NCBI GenBank assembly: GCA_903872875.1
Contig: CAIQMJ010001156.1
Span: 1-17,369, forward strand
DNA: 17,369 nucleotides
DNA from: an uncultured Variovorax sp.
GTDB lineage: Bacteria; Pseudomonadota; Gammaproteobacteria; Burkholderiales; Burkholderiaceae_C
Direction of reading: 5' to 3'
Shown: in pieces, positions 1 to 6,788 of the stretch
Layout of the letters: every line of letters starts with the position of its first letter
How positions within the stretch are numbered: position 1 is the stretch's first letter
The notes under the pieces: generated by a model
Told to the model about the DNA's origin: nothing
The model's input: only the letters and a program-made list of their open reading frames with translations
The model's database searches: none
Made by a program: the position numbers and the translations under genes

Positions 1-1247
1 CGCAGGTGAAAGCCCGGGATCGAGCGGCCCGAGCCCTTGAGTTCGTGCTCCTTGCCTGGCGCGCCGCTGGCCGCGAAGACGAAGGTCGGCCGGTGAAAAC
101 GTTCCTTGAGCCGCGAGGCCACGATGCCGACGACGCCTTCGTGGAAGGCATCGCCGAACACGCTGATCGCGGCGGTCGGCGCGTCCTTGCCCTCACCGTC
201 GCCGTTCGCGCCGAACAGCGATTCGGCCAGCAGCAGCGCCTGCTCGCGCATCCCGCCCTCGATGTCACGCCGATCGCGGTTGATGCCGTCGAGCAGGCGC
301 GCGAGTTCTTCGGCGCGGCCGGCGTCGTCGGTCAGCAGGCATTCGATGCCGAGCGTCATGTCGGCAAGACGGCCTGCCGCATTGATGCGCGGCCCGAGCG
401 CGAAGCCGAAATCGAAGGTGGTCGCGACCGGCGCCTGGCGTCCGGCGGCCTTGAACAGAGCGGCGATGCCGGCCGGCATCGAGCCCGCACGAATGCGCCG
501 CAGTCCTTGCGCAACCAGGCGGCGGTTGTTCGCATCGAGCTTGACCACATCTGCCACCGTGCCGAGCGCGACGAGCGGCAGCAGCGCATCGAGCTTGGGT
601 TGGTTGGCCAGCGTGAAGACGCTGCGCGTGCGCAGTTCCGAGCGCAGCGCCAGCAGCACGTAGAACATCACGCCGACGCCGGCGATGCTCTTGCTCTCGA
701 AGCTGCAGCCCGGCTGGTTCGGATTGACCAATACGTCCGCTTGCGGAAGCTCCTCGCCGGGCAGGTGGTGGTCGGTCACCAGCACCTGCAGGCCACGTGC
801 CTGGGCGGCGGCCACGCCTTCGACGCTGGCGATGCCGTTGTCGACCGTGATCAGCATGTCGGCGCCGCCGTCGGCCACGCGCTCGGCGATCGGCGGCGTG
901 AGGCCGTAGCCGTCGACCACGCGGTCGGGCACGAGATAGGCCACGCGCCGCGCGCCGAGCAGCCGCAGGCCGCGCACCGCGACTGCGCAGGCCGTGGCGC
1001 CGTCGCAGTCGTAGTCGGCGACGATGCACAGGCGCTTGTCGGCTGCGATCGCATCGGCCAGCAGCACGGCCGCCTCGCGCGTGCCGCGCAGCGTGTCGGG
1101 CGGCAGCAGGCGGGCGAGGCCGTCGTCCAGCTCATCCTTGGCGAGCACGCCGCGCGCCGCATAGAGCCGCGCGAGCAACGGGTGCACGCCGGCCTGTTCG
1201 AGTGCCCAGACACTGCGCGGCGGGATGTCGCGGGCGACGATCTTCAC
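1..1247 (-). CDS. recJ: RecJ single-stranded-DNA 5'-3' exonuclease, C-terminus cut by window edge
   Basis: RecJ degrades single-stranded DNA 5' to 3' in the cytoplasm, in RecF-pathway recombination, mismatch repair and base-excision repair. I translated the minus strand from 1247. The protein opens MKIVARDIPPRSVWALEQAG, has the DHH-family motif I DYDCDGA at residues 78-84, a second acidic motif VDNG at 135-138, and the signature DHH at 159-161. The visible part ends in GSGRSIPGFHL, the motif of the DHHA1 region. About 415 codons are present; E. coli RecJ has 577, so roughly the last quarter is missing. The start is GTG at 1245-1247, chosen because it overlaps the stop of the upstream RpfE-type gene in a GTGA arrangement (1244-1247), implying translational coupling. 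No ATG lies at an equivalent place. No frame damage was seen. Family assignment is firm. Confidence 0.96.
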   Translation of the reverse strand, partial: MKIVARDIPPRSVWALEQAGVHPLLARLYAARGVLAKDELDDGLARLLPPDTLRGTREAAVLLADAIAADKRLCIVADYDCDGATACAVAVRGLRLLGARRVAYLVPDRVVDGYGLTPPIAERVADGGADMLITVDNGIASVEGVAAAQARGLQVLVTDHHLPGEELPQADVLVNPNQPGCSFESKSIAGVGVMFYVLLALRSELRTRSVFTLANQPKLDALLPLVALGTVADVVKLDANNRRLVAQGLRRIRAGSMPAGIAALFKAAGRQAPVATTFDFGFALGPRINAAGRLADMTLGIECLLTDDAGRAEELARLLDGINRDRRDIEGGMREQALLLAESLFGANGDGEGKDAPTAAISVFGDAFHEGVVGIVASRLKERFHRPTFVFAASGAPGKEHELKGSGRSIPGFHL

Positions 1248-2215
1248 AGCGCTGCGAGCACGGTGCGCGCCGGCGTGCGGCGCAACAGGCGCTGGAGCCA
1301 CTGGCTGGCGCCACGCTTGCGGACCGTGAAGCGGCGTGCGCTGCGGTCTCCGCAAAGCGTCAGCACGACGACGCTGCCGGCCGCGCATGCTGCGAGCAGT
1401 TCGGCAATCGGGCCGGCGTCGAGCGTCTTCCACGCGGCGGCCCAGCCGGCGCCGTCGTCGCGCAGGGCGGCCGTGCGCAGCACGGTCGTGATGGTGGGCT
1501 CGGCGCTCTTCGCCAGGACGGCGTCCTTCGGCAGCGCGCCCGTGCCGCTGAGCCAGAAGGAGTTGATCGGCTGTGCGCCGCGCGCCGTGCGCTCGTCGTT
1601 CACGCGCTGGGTGTAGAGCAGCATCTGCATCTCGTTCTGCAGCTTGCGCACGGGCTTGAGCGCGTCGGTGAGCGGCGCCCAGGTCGAGATCGCCTGCCCG
1701 GCGGCGCGGTCGGGCGAGGCGGTTGCGAGCGTGCGGAACACCTCGCCGCGCGCCAGCCAGCGGCCCGGCACGGCCGAGGGTCGCAACGAGATGCCGTCTT
1801 CCTGGAAGAAGGGCCGTGCCGCTTCGAGCAGCGTCTGCGATTCGGCGGCGTCGATCACGATGTCGGCCGGGTCGTCCAGCACCACCTCGTCGATCGCGAC
1901 CTCCCAGTGGCACAGCGTCACCACGGCCCATGGCTCGCCGGAGCCGGCGCGTGACAGGCCGCTGTTCTGTGCTTCGCGCGCGGCCCAGGCGATGCGGCCA
2001 TCGTCGGCGGACATGCCCAGTGCGCGCGCGAGGGCGCGCTCGTGCGGCGGTGACAGCGTGCTGTCGTCCTGCGTATCGTCGTCGGTCAGCGCGAGCCGGC
2101 CCAGCAGTGATTCGAGGTTGGGCAGATCGAGCTGCGCCAGGGCGGCTTCGCAACCTGGGGAACGGCGGCCCGCGAACGGGATGAGCAAGTGACGGAAGGG
2201 AGCGGGGGAAACCAT
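1244..2215 (-). CDS. RpfE-type conserved hypothetical protein (phosphoglycerate-mutase-like annotation)
   Basis: This 323-aa protein resembles the family called 'regulatory protein, RpfE type' in Burkholderiales and Xanthomonas, sometimes annotated as cofactor-independent phosphoglycerate mutase-like. Its biochemical role is not established, and I see none of the metal-binding pattern that would prove a mutase. Family-like stretches are LDLPNLESLLGRL near residues 28-40, DSTLSPPHERALARALG near 51-67, and INSFWLSGTG in the C-terminal half. It has no signal peptide or membrane segment, so it is probably cytoplasmic. The open frame continues upstream to 2422, but that extension runs through the lolC promoter and start. 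ATG at 2213-2215 fits better: a -10-like GACAAT (minus-strand reading of 2222-2227) lies 6 nt upstream, so the message may be leaderless. It is coupled to recJ by a 4-nt overlap. Xanthomonas rpfE is also next to recJ, which supports the call. Confidence 0.8.
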   Translation of the reverse strand: MVSPAPFRHLLIPFAGRRSPGCEAALAQLDLPNLESLLGRLALTDDDTQDDSTLSPPHERALARALGMSADDGRIAWAAREAQNSGLSRAGSGEPWAVVTLCHWEVAIDEVVLDDPADIVIDAAESQTLLEAARPFFQEDGISLRPSAVPGRWLARGEVFRTLATASPDRAAGQAISTWAPLTDALKPVRKLQNEMQMLLYTQRVNDERTARGAQPINSFWLSGTGALPKDAVLAKSAEPTITTVLRTAALRDDGAGWAAAWKTLDAGPIAELLAACAAGSVVVLTLCGDRSARRFTVRKRGASQWLQRLLRRTPARTVLAAL

Positions 2216-2221
2216 GGGCCT

Positions 2222-2264
2222 ATTGTCGCGCCCGGGCATGACGCGTCGGGCGGGATGCCACAAT
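2222..2264. promoter_or_regulatory. Divergent promoter region between the RpfE-type gene and lolC
   Basis: Two -10-like hexamers face away from each other. The minus-strand GACAAT (2227-2222) ends 6 nt before the ATG at 2215. The plus-strand CACAAT (2259-2264) ends 8 nt before an ATG at 2273. Both spacings would put transcription starts at or next to the ATG, so leaderless messages are possible on both sides. No good -35 is visible at 17 nt for either. A perfect inverted repeat CGGGAT-N6-ATCCCG (2251-2268) overlaps the plus-strand hexamer and could be a regulator site. The promoter call rests on hexamer similarity only. Confidence 0.35.
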
Positions 2265-2272
2265 CCCGGCCC

Positions 2273-2362
2273 ATGACCCGCCCCCACGCTCCGTCCCCCG
2301 CGTACCCGCTGCCGCACCGGAGGCCGCAAGCCTCCACCGACGCGGCCCGGAAGGAGGCCTGA
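2273..2362 (+). CDS. Possible 29-codon leader ORF overlapping the lolC start
   Basis: An open frame of 29 codons beginning MTRPHAPSPAYPL and ending EA-stop runs from an ATG at 2273 to a TGA at 2360-2362, whose last base is the first base of the lolC ATG (TGATG). The peptide is rich in Pro, Ala, Arg and His and looks like no known protein. There is no ribosome-binding sequence before it, but a -10-like CACAAT 8 nt upstream would make its ATG nearly the first transcribed codon. If translated it would pass through the hairpins at 2319-2358 and deliver ribosomes to lolC. A chance frame in GC-rich DNA is equally possible. Confidence 0.25.
   Translation: MTRPHAPSPAYPLPHRRPQASTDAARKEA
2319..2358 (+). 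promoter_or_regulatory. Two mutually exclusive hairpins over the lolC ribosome-binding site
   Basis: The segment GCCTCC (2330-2335) is the exact complement of GGAGGC at two places: 2319-2324, giving a 6-bp stem with a 5-nt loop (CGCAA), and 2353-2358, which contains the lolC Shine-Dalgarno sequence AAGGAGG (2351-2357). The first hairpin leaves the ribosome site free and the second hides it. This is seen directly; that it works as a switch is inference. Confidence 0.35.
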
Positions 2363-3618
2363 TGCGACTCCCGTACGAACTGCAACTCGGCTGGCGCTAC
2401 ACGCGGGCCGGCCGTGCGACACGGCGCAATGGCTTCATCTCCTTCATCTCCGGCGTGTCGATGCTCGGCATCGGGCTCGGCGTGGCGGCGCTGATCATCG
2501 TGCTGAGCGTGATGAACGGCTTCCAGAAAGAAGTGCGCGACCGCATGCTGGGCGTGGTGTCGCACATCGAACTGTTCTCGCGCGATGGCCAGGCGCTGCC
2601 CGACCTGGCCGGCGTGATGGCCACGGCGCGCAAGAACCCGCAGGTGATCGGCGTGGCGCCTTTCATCGCGACGCAGGCGTTGATCGCGCGCGGCGAGGAC
2701 ATGAAGGGCGCGCTGGTGCGCGGTATCGATCCGGCACTGGAGCCGCAGGTCACCGACATCGGCACCACCGCGCAGCATGGCGCGCTGGCGAAGCTGGTGC
2801 CGGGCGAATTCGGCATCGTGCTGGGCGGCGAGCTGGCCCGATCGCTGTATGTGCGCGCCGGGGACCAGGTCACGCTCGTTGCGCCTGGCGGGCAGGTCAC
2901 GCCGGCTGGCGTGGTGCCGCGGCTGAAGCAGTTCACCGTGGTCGGTACCTTCGATTCCGGCCACTACGAATACGACTCCACGCTCGCGATGATCCACACC
3001 GAGGACGCGGCGCGCGTGTTCCGCCTCGAAGGGCCGAGCGGCGTGCGGCTCAAGCTGAAGGACCTGAACCAGGCGCGCGAGGTGGCCGACCAGCTGGCCG
3101 CCGTGATGCCCGAGACCGTGCTGATCCGCGACTGGACGCGCCAGAACAAGACCTGGTTTGCGGCCGTGCAGGTCGAGAAACGCATGATGTTCATCATCCT
3201 CACGCTGATCGTGGCCGTGGCCGCCTTCAACCTGGTGTCGACGCTGGTCATGACCGTGACCGACAAGCGTGCCGACATCGCGATCCTGCGCACGCTCGGC
3301 GCGAGCCCGAAAAGCATCATGGGCATCTTCGTCGTGCAGGGCGCGATGGTCGGCGTGATGGGGACCATCGGCGGCCTGCTGCTCGGGCTGCTGATCGCCT
3401 ACAACATCGACGTCATCGTGCCCGCGCTGGAGCAGCTGTTCCACGCGAGCTTCCTGCCCAAGGACATCTACCTGATCAGCCGGATGCCCAGCGATCCGCA
3501 GCGCTCCGACATCATGCCCATCACCATCATCTCGCTGATCCTGGCCTTCGCCGCGACGCTGTATCCGAGCTGGCGTGCCAGCCGCGTGAACCCCGCGGAG
3601 GCGCTGCGCTATGAGTGA
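2362..3618 (+). CDS. lolC: LolC/E-family lipoprotein-releasing ABC transporter permease
   Basis: This inner-membrane permease works with the LolD ATPase to extract mature outer-membrane lipoproteins from the inner membrane and hand them to the periplasmic carrier LolA. The 418-aa protein has the family layout. A membrane segment at about residues 24-49 (ISFISGVSMLGIGLGVAALI region) is followed by a periplasmic domain of about 220 residues, then three membrane segments at about 273-297, 319-347 and 376-397 of FtsX/MacB type, ending PAEALRYE. E. coli LolC is 399 aa. Only one such permease gene is seen; in species with one copy it serves both LolC and LolE roles and is sometimes called LolF, which may apply here. 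Start ATG 2362 has AAGGAGG at 2351-2357. Its stop overlaps the lolD start by 8 nt, so the pair is coupled. Confidence 0.95.
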   Translation: MRLPYELQLGWRYTRAGRATRRNGFISFISGVSMLGIGLGVAALIIVLSVMNGFQKEVRDRMLGVVSHIELFSRDGQALPDLAGVMATARKNPQVIGVAPFIATQALIARGEDMKGALVRGIDPALEPQVTDIGTTAQHGALAKLVPGEFGIVLGGELARSLYVRAGDQVTLVAPGGQVTPAGVVPRLKQFTVVGTFDSGHYEYDSTLAMIHTEDAARVFRLEGPSGVRLKLKDLNQAREVADQLAAVMPETVLIRDWTRQNKTWFAAVQVEKRMMFIILTLIVAVAAFNLVSTLVMTVTDKRADIAILRTLGASPKSIMGIFVVQGAMVGVMGTIGGLLLGLLIAYNIDVIVPALEQLFHASFLPKDIYLISRMPSDPQRSDIMPITIISLILAFAATLYPSWRASRVNPAEALRYE

Positions 3619-4288
3619 TGTCGTCCTCAAGGTCCGCGGCCTGACCAAGCGCTTCCACGAAGGGCGTATCGACCTGACCGTGCTGCATGGCGTCGACCTC
3701 GACGTGCATGCGGGCGAGACGCTGGCCATCGTCGGCGCCTCGGGCTCGGGCAAAAGCACGATGCTGCACCTGATGGGCGGGCTCGATGCGCCGAGCGCCG
3801 GCAGTGTCGAACTGCTCGGCCGGAACATCGCCAAGGTCGATGCCGCCGAGCAGGGCCGTCTGCGCAACCGCCATCTGGGCTTCGTCTACCAGTTCCATCA
3901 CCTGCTGCCCGAATTCAGCGCGCTCGACAACGTCGCGATGCCGCTGAAGATCCGGCGCATGGATCCAGCCGAAGCCGCGCGGACGGCGACCGACATGCTG
4001 TCCGCAGTCGGCCTGAAGGAACGCCTGCAGCATCGCCCTGCCGAGCTGTCCGGCGGCGAACGCCAGCGTGTGGCGATTGCGCGTGCGCTGGTCACGCAGC
4101 CGAATTGCGTGCTGGCCGACGAGCCCACCGGCAACCTGGACCGCGGCACCGCCGATGGCGTGTTTGCGCTGATGCTCGAGCTGGCGCGCCGGCACGGCAC
4201 CGCCTTCGTGATGGTGACGCACGACGAGTCGCTGGCGCAGCGCTGCGATCGGGTGCTGCGCCTGGTCGCGGGGCGGCTGGCGGGGTAA
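3611..4288 (+). CDS. lolD: LolD, lipoprotein-releasing system ATPase
   Basis: LolD is the cytoplasmic ATPase of the lipoprotein-releasing LolCDE complex. All ABC elements are present in 225 aa: Walker A GASGSGKST (42-50), Q-loop glutamine Q94, signature LSGGERQ (146-152), Walker B VLADEP (167-172) and switch histidine H204 in VTHDE. The stretch FVYQFHHLLPEF (91-102) just after the Q-loop matches the LolD-specific motif that couples the ATPase to its permease, which separates it from MacB or FtsE ATPases. ATG 3611 lies inside the end of lolC, with 8 nt overlapping. Length is typical (E. coli 233 aa). The gene ends at 4288, and the next gene starts more than 200 nt later behind its own structured spacer, so lolCD is probably a two-gene operon. 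Confidence 0.97.
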   Translation: MSDVVLKVRGLTKRFHEGRIDLTVLHGVDLDVHAGETLAIVGASGSGKSTMLHLMGGLDAPSAGSVELLGRNIAKVDAAEQGRLRNRHLGFVYQFHHLLPEFSALDNVAMPLKIRRMDPAEAARTATDMLSAVGLKERLQHRPAELSGGERQRVAIARALVTQPNCVLADEPTGNLDRGTADGVFALMLELARRHGTAFVMVTHDESLAQRCDRVLRLVAGRLAG

Positions 4289-4368
4289 CAGCCCTCGTTG
4301 CCGCGCGGCCCGACTGCATACCGGCCGGTGATGCCGGGCTCGTTCGGGCCGACCCGGGCCCCCGTGCG

Positions 4369-4414
4369 TGCCATGCGCCGAGCGGCATGGCATGGCTTCC
4401 TGGGGAAACCCCGG
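4369..4414 (+). other. Tandem hairpins in the lolD-DUF962 spacer
   Basis: In the 217-nt gap 4289-4505, TGCCATGC (4369-4376) pairs with GCATGGCA (4385-4392) around an 8-nt loop. Eight bases later GGGG (4402-4405) pairs with CCCC (4409-4412) around AAA, extended by two more pairs to 4400/4414. No T-run follows either hairpin, so they are not standard intrinsic terminators. They could protect the lolCD 3' end, act as a factor-dependent terminator, or belong to the leader of the next gene. Confidence 0.5.
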
Positions 4415-4443
4415 AGCGATCCGGCGCATCGATGGACTCAAAT

Positions 4444-4458
4444 CGGACAGTCTGTCCG
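4444..4458. promoter_or_regulatory. Perfect 15-bp palindrome, operator candidate, upstream of the DUF962 gene
   Basis: CGGACAG-T-CTGTCCG is a perfect inverted repeat with 7-bp arms and a one-base centre, 47 nt before the DUF962 start. With no loop room it is more like a dimeric repressor site than an RNA hairpin; the form is like many TetR-family operators. No regulator gene adjoins it, so the partner is unknown. Confidence 0.4.
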
Positions 4459-4505
4459 GCTTCGGGCGCCAACGATCGACGCATCCCATGCCAAGGAGCA
4501 ATCCG

Positions 4506-5009
4506 ATGAAGACCTTGACCGACCAGCTGTCGCAATACGCCGAATACCACCGCAGCGAGCGCAACATCCTCACCCATTTCATCGGCGTGCCGATGATCGT
4601 GGCAGCAGTCGCGGTGCTGCTGTCACGGCCGGCTTTCGAGGTCGCGGGCTTTACCGTGTCGATCGCGCTGGTGGCGGTGGTGGCGGCATCGCTGTTCTAT
4701 CTGCGGCTGGACTTACGCTTCGGGCTGCTGCTCACGGTCCTGCTTGCTGCGGCGCTGTGGTTCGGCGGCTGGGCCGCCTCGCGGTCGACGGGGGTCTGGC
4801 TCGCCATCGGCGTGGGCGGGTTCCTGGTGGGGTGGGTGATCCAGTTCGTCGGCCACCACTTCGAAGGGCGCAAGCCGGCCTTCGTCGACGACGTGGTCGG
4901 CCTGCTGATCGGGCCGCTGTTCGTGGTGGCCGAACTGCTGTTCCTGCTCGGCCTGTGTCCTGGACTCAAGGCGGCCATCGAGTCGCGTGCGGGCGCCACG
5001 CGCGCCTGA
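4506..5009 (+). CDS. DUF962 / Mpo1-like integral membrane protein
   Basis: This 167-aa protein belongs to the DUF962 (YGL010w/Mpo1-like) family. Yeast Mpo1 is an iron-dependent dioxygenase of 2-hydroxy fatty acid alpha-oxidation; a similar reaction in bacteria is inferred, not shown. The family pattern is visible: YAEYHRSERNILTHFIGVP at residues 11-29 with H15, N20 and H24, and QFVGHHFEGRKPA at 113-125 with H117 and H118. These histidines are the likely metal ligands. About four hydrophobic segments (25-42, 46-64, 70-91, 97-115) and another near the end make it an inner-membrane protein. ATG 4506 is preferred over an in-frame ATG at 4368 because AAGGAG (4493-4498) lies 7 nt before it and the family begins there. 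The gene stands alone behind a palindromic site (4444-4458). Confidence 0.88.
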   Translation: MKTLTDQLSQYAEYHRSERNILTHFIGVPMIVAAVAVLLSRPAFEVAGFTVSIALVAVVAASLFYLRLDLRFGLLLTVLLAAALWFGGWAASRSTGVWLAIGVGGFLVGWVIQFVGHHFEGRKPAFVDDVVGLLIGPLFVVAELLFLLGLCPGLKAAIESRAGATRA

Positions 5010-5124
5010 AGACGACGTTGCCAGCGCAGCACCGCACAGCGCGTCGGTGCGGTCGGCCGATGCCTGCAGCGCCAGTGGATGGCCGCTAGCATGGGCGCAT
5101 CGCCATCTCTCGCACCCGCATTCA

Positions 5125-5748
5125 ATGACCGACCCGAACCGCCGCATCGTCCCGCTCGACAAGGCTTATCGCCTGCTCAACCATGGCCCGACCGTGCTGG
5201 TCAGCGCAGCGCATGGCGGGCAGCGCAACATCATGGCCGCCGCCTGGGCGATGCCGCTGGACTTCAGTCCGCCCAAGGTGGCAGTGGTGCTCGACAAGAG
5301 CACCTGGACGCGCAAGCTGATCGAAGCCTCGGGCACTTTCGCATTGCAGGTGCCGACCCACGCACAGGCCGATCTCACGGAGACGTTCGGCAGCAGTTCC
5401 GGGCTGGCGTTGACGCAGGACGAGGGCATCGACAAGTTCGCTGCCTACGGTGTGGGCGCCTTTGCCGGCGAAGCCACATCCGCGCCGCTGCTGGAGGGCT
5501 GCGTGGCCTGGCTCGAATGCCGGCTGTTGCCTGAACCCGCGATCCAGGAGCGCTACGACCTGTTCCTCGGCGAGGTCGTCGCGGCGCAGGCCGACGCGCG
5601 CGTGTTCGCCGACGGCCGCTGGAACTTCGAGGGGCATGACGAACTGCGCACGCTGCATCACGTGGCGGGCGGGCACTTCATCCTGGCTGGCGATGCCATC
5701 GACGCGCATGCACTGCCACGCGCGCCCCGGCTCAAAGAATCCGGTTGA
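5125..5748 (+). CDS. Flavin-reductase-like (FMN-binding split-barrel) protein
   Basis: This 207-aa protein looks like the flavin reductase-like domain family, whose members bind FMN non-covalently and act as flavin reductases or related oxidoreductases. Family features are PTVLVSAAHGGQRNIMAAAWAMP near residues 22-44, PPKVAVVLDKSTWTRKLI near 49-66 and GTFALQVPT near 70-78, followed by the usual C-terminal strand GGHFILAGD. No signal peptide is seen. The frame is open upstream to 4987, but that part overlaps the preceding gene and has no family sequence, so ATG 5125 is the likely start. No Shine-Dalgarno sequence precedes it. A -10-like TAGCAT lies at 5087-5092. The last 17 nt overlap the end of the convergent vWA gene. 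The substrate cannot be told from sequence. Confidence 0.85.
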   Translation: MTDPNRRIVPLDKAYRLLNHGPTVLVSAAHGGQRNIMAAAWAMPLDFSPPKVAVVLDKSTWTRKLIEASGTFALQVPTHAQADLTETFGSSSGLALTQDEGIDKFAAYGVGAFAGEATSAPLLEGCVAWLECRLLPEPAIQERYDLFLGEVVAAQADARVFADGRWNFEGHDELRTLHHVAGGHFILAGDAIDAHALPRAPRLKESG

Positions 5749-6772
5749 ACCAGAACAGCGAGAGGCCGGCCGACAGCAGCGCCAGCAATGCGGCGCCCAG
5801 CGCGAACAGCGCCGACACCTCGGTTTCCTTCTTCTCGACGGTGAGCCGCGAGCTCAGCGTGTCGTAGACCTTCTTCAGGTCGGCGGCCGTGCCGGCATAG
5901 AAGTACTCGGCCTGCGTCTTGTTGGCGATGGACTTGAGTGTTTCCTCGTCCAGGCGCACGCGCATCGACCAGCCTTCGAAGCCGATCGTGTCGCCATCGA
6001 CGGTGCCGACGCCGACCGTGTAGACGCGCACGCCGCGATCGGCCGCGACCTTGGCCGCATCGAGCGGGTCGACGCCGGTGGTGCGCTGGCCGTCGGTCAG
6101 CATGATGATCGCGGCCGAGGTATACGAGCCCGGCGCGACCGGCACGAACTCCTTGGGCGCCGCCTTCCCGGCCTGCTCGATCGGAACACCGCGTGCGCGG
6201 TTGGGCGCGCTGAAGTTCGAGATGTCGATGCCCGCATCGGGGAACAGTGTGGCGAGAGAGACCACGATCGCGTTGCCCGTGGCGGTGGCTCGCTGCAGCT
6301 GGAAGCCGTCGATGGCGGTGACCAGGTCGTCGCGGTTGGTGGTTGGCAGTTGCGCGACCTGCGCGCTGCCGGCGAAGGCGACGATGCCGACCTTGACGGT
6401 GCGCGGCAGGTCCTTGATGAAGCCCTTGGCCGCTTCCTGTGCAGCCACCAGCCGGTTCGGCTGCACGTCGGTGGCACGCATGCTGCCCGACACGTCCATC
6501 GCGAGGATGATGGTCTGCTGGTTCGATGGCAGCGTCACGACGGCCATCGGCCTTGAAGCGGCCACGAGCATCGCGACCATCGACAGGAGAAAGAGCAGCG
6601 GCGGGATGTGGCGCCTCACGCTTTGGCGCACACCCATCGCCTCGCGCACGATCGACAGGCTGGCGTATCGCAGCGCCAGCTTCTTCTTGCGGCGCATGAG
6701 CCACATGTACAGCAGCACCAGCAGCGGCACCGCCAGCAGGAGCCAGAGGAACTGAGGCCAGAGGAAATTCAT
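5732..6772 (-). CDS. BatA-like von Willebrand factor A domain membrane protein
   Basis: This 346-aa membrane protein carries a vWA domain of the BatA type, which binds a divalent metal and partner proteins in MoxR-linked systems. The order is: N-terminal membrane segment at 7-26 followed by RRKKK; a second at about 57-73; a vWA domain from about 87 with MIDAS motif DVSGS (D93, S95, S97) and a later MLTDG aspartate; and a C-terminal membrane segment ending FWFNRIL. The vWA domain should therefore face the cytoplasm or periplasm between the second and last segments; topology is not settled by sequence. ATG 6772 is chosen because GAGGT sits 6 nt upstream and the frame before it overlaps the DUF58 gene. 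It follows the DUF58 gene by 16 nt and is last in the protease-moxR-DUF58-vWA run. Its stop overlaps the convergent flavoprotein gene. Confidence 0.92.
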   Translation of the reverse strand: MNFLWPQFLWLLLAVPLLVLLYMWLMRRKKKLALRYASLSIVREAMGVRQSVRRHIPPLLFLLSMVAMLVAASRPMAVVTLPSNQQTIILAMDVSGSMRATDVQPNRLVAAQEAAKGFIKDLPRTVKVGIVAFAGSAQVAQLPTTNRDDLVTAIDGFQLQRATATGNAIVVSLATLFPDAGIDISNFSAPNRARGVPIEQAGKAAPKEFVPVAPGSYTSAAIIMLTDGQRTTGVDPLDAAKVAADRGVRVYTVGVGTVDGDTIGFEGWSMRVRLDEETLKSIANKTQAEYFYAGTAADLKKVYDTLSSRLTVEKKETEVSALFALGAALLALLSAGLSLFWFNRIL

Positions 6773-6788
6773 GCAGGTACCTCGCGCA

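Noticed and set aside
6..1616. 536-codon plus-strand frame over recJ and the rpfE-like gene
   Set aside because: The minus strand encodes RecJ with all DHH motifs; the plus-strand frame has biased shadow composition and no recognisable domain.
2086..3867. 593-codon open frame antisense to lolC and lolD
   Set aside because: Composition is that of a GC-rich shadow; lolCD are certain on the opposite strand.
4298..5089. 263-codon plus-strand frame overlapping the DUF962 gene in another frame
   Set aside because: Arg-rich shadow; the DUF962 frame has the conserved His motifs and a ribosome site.
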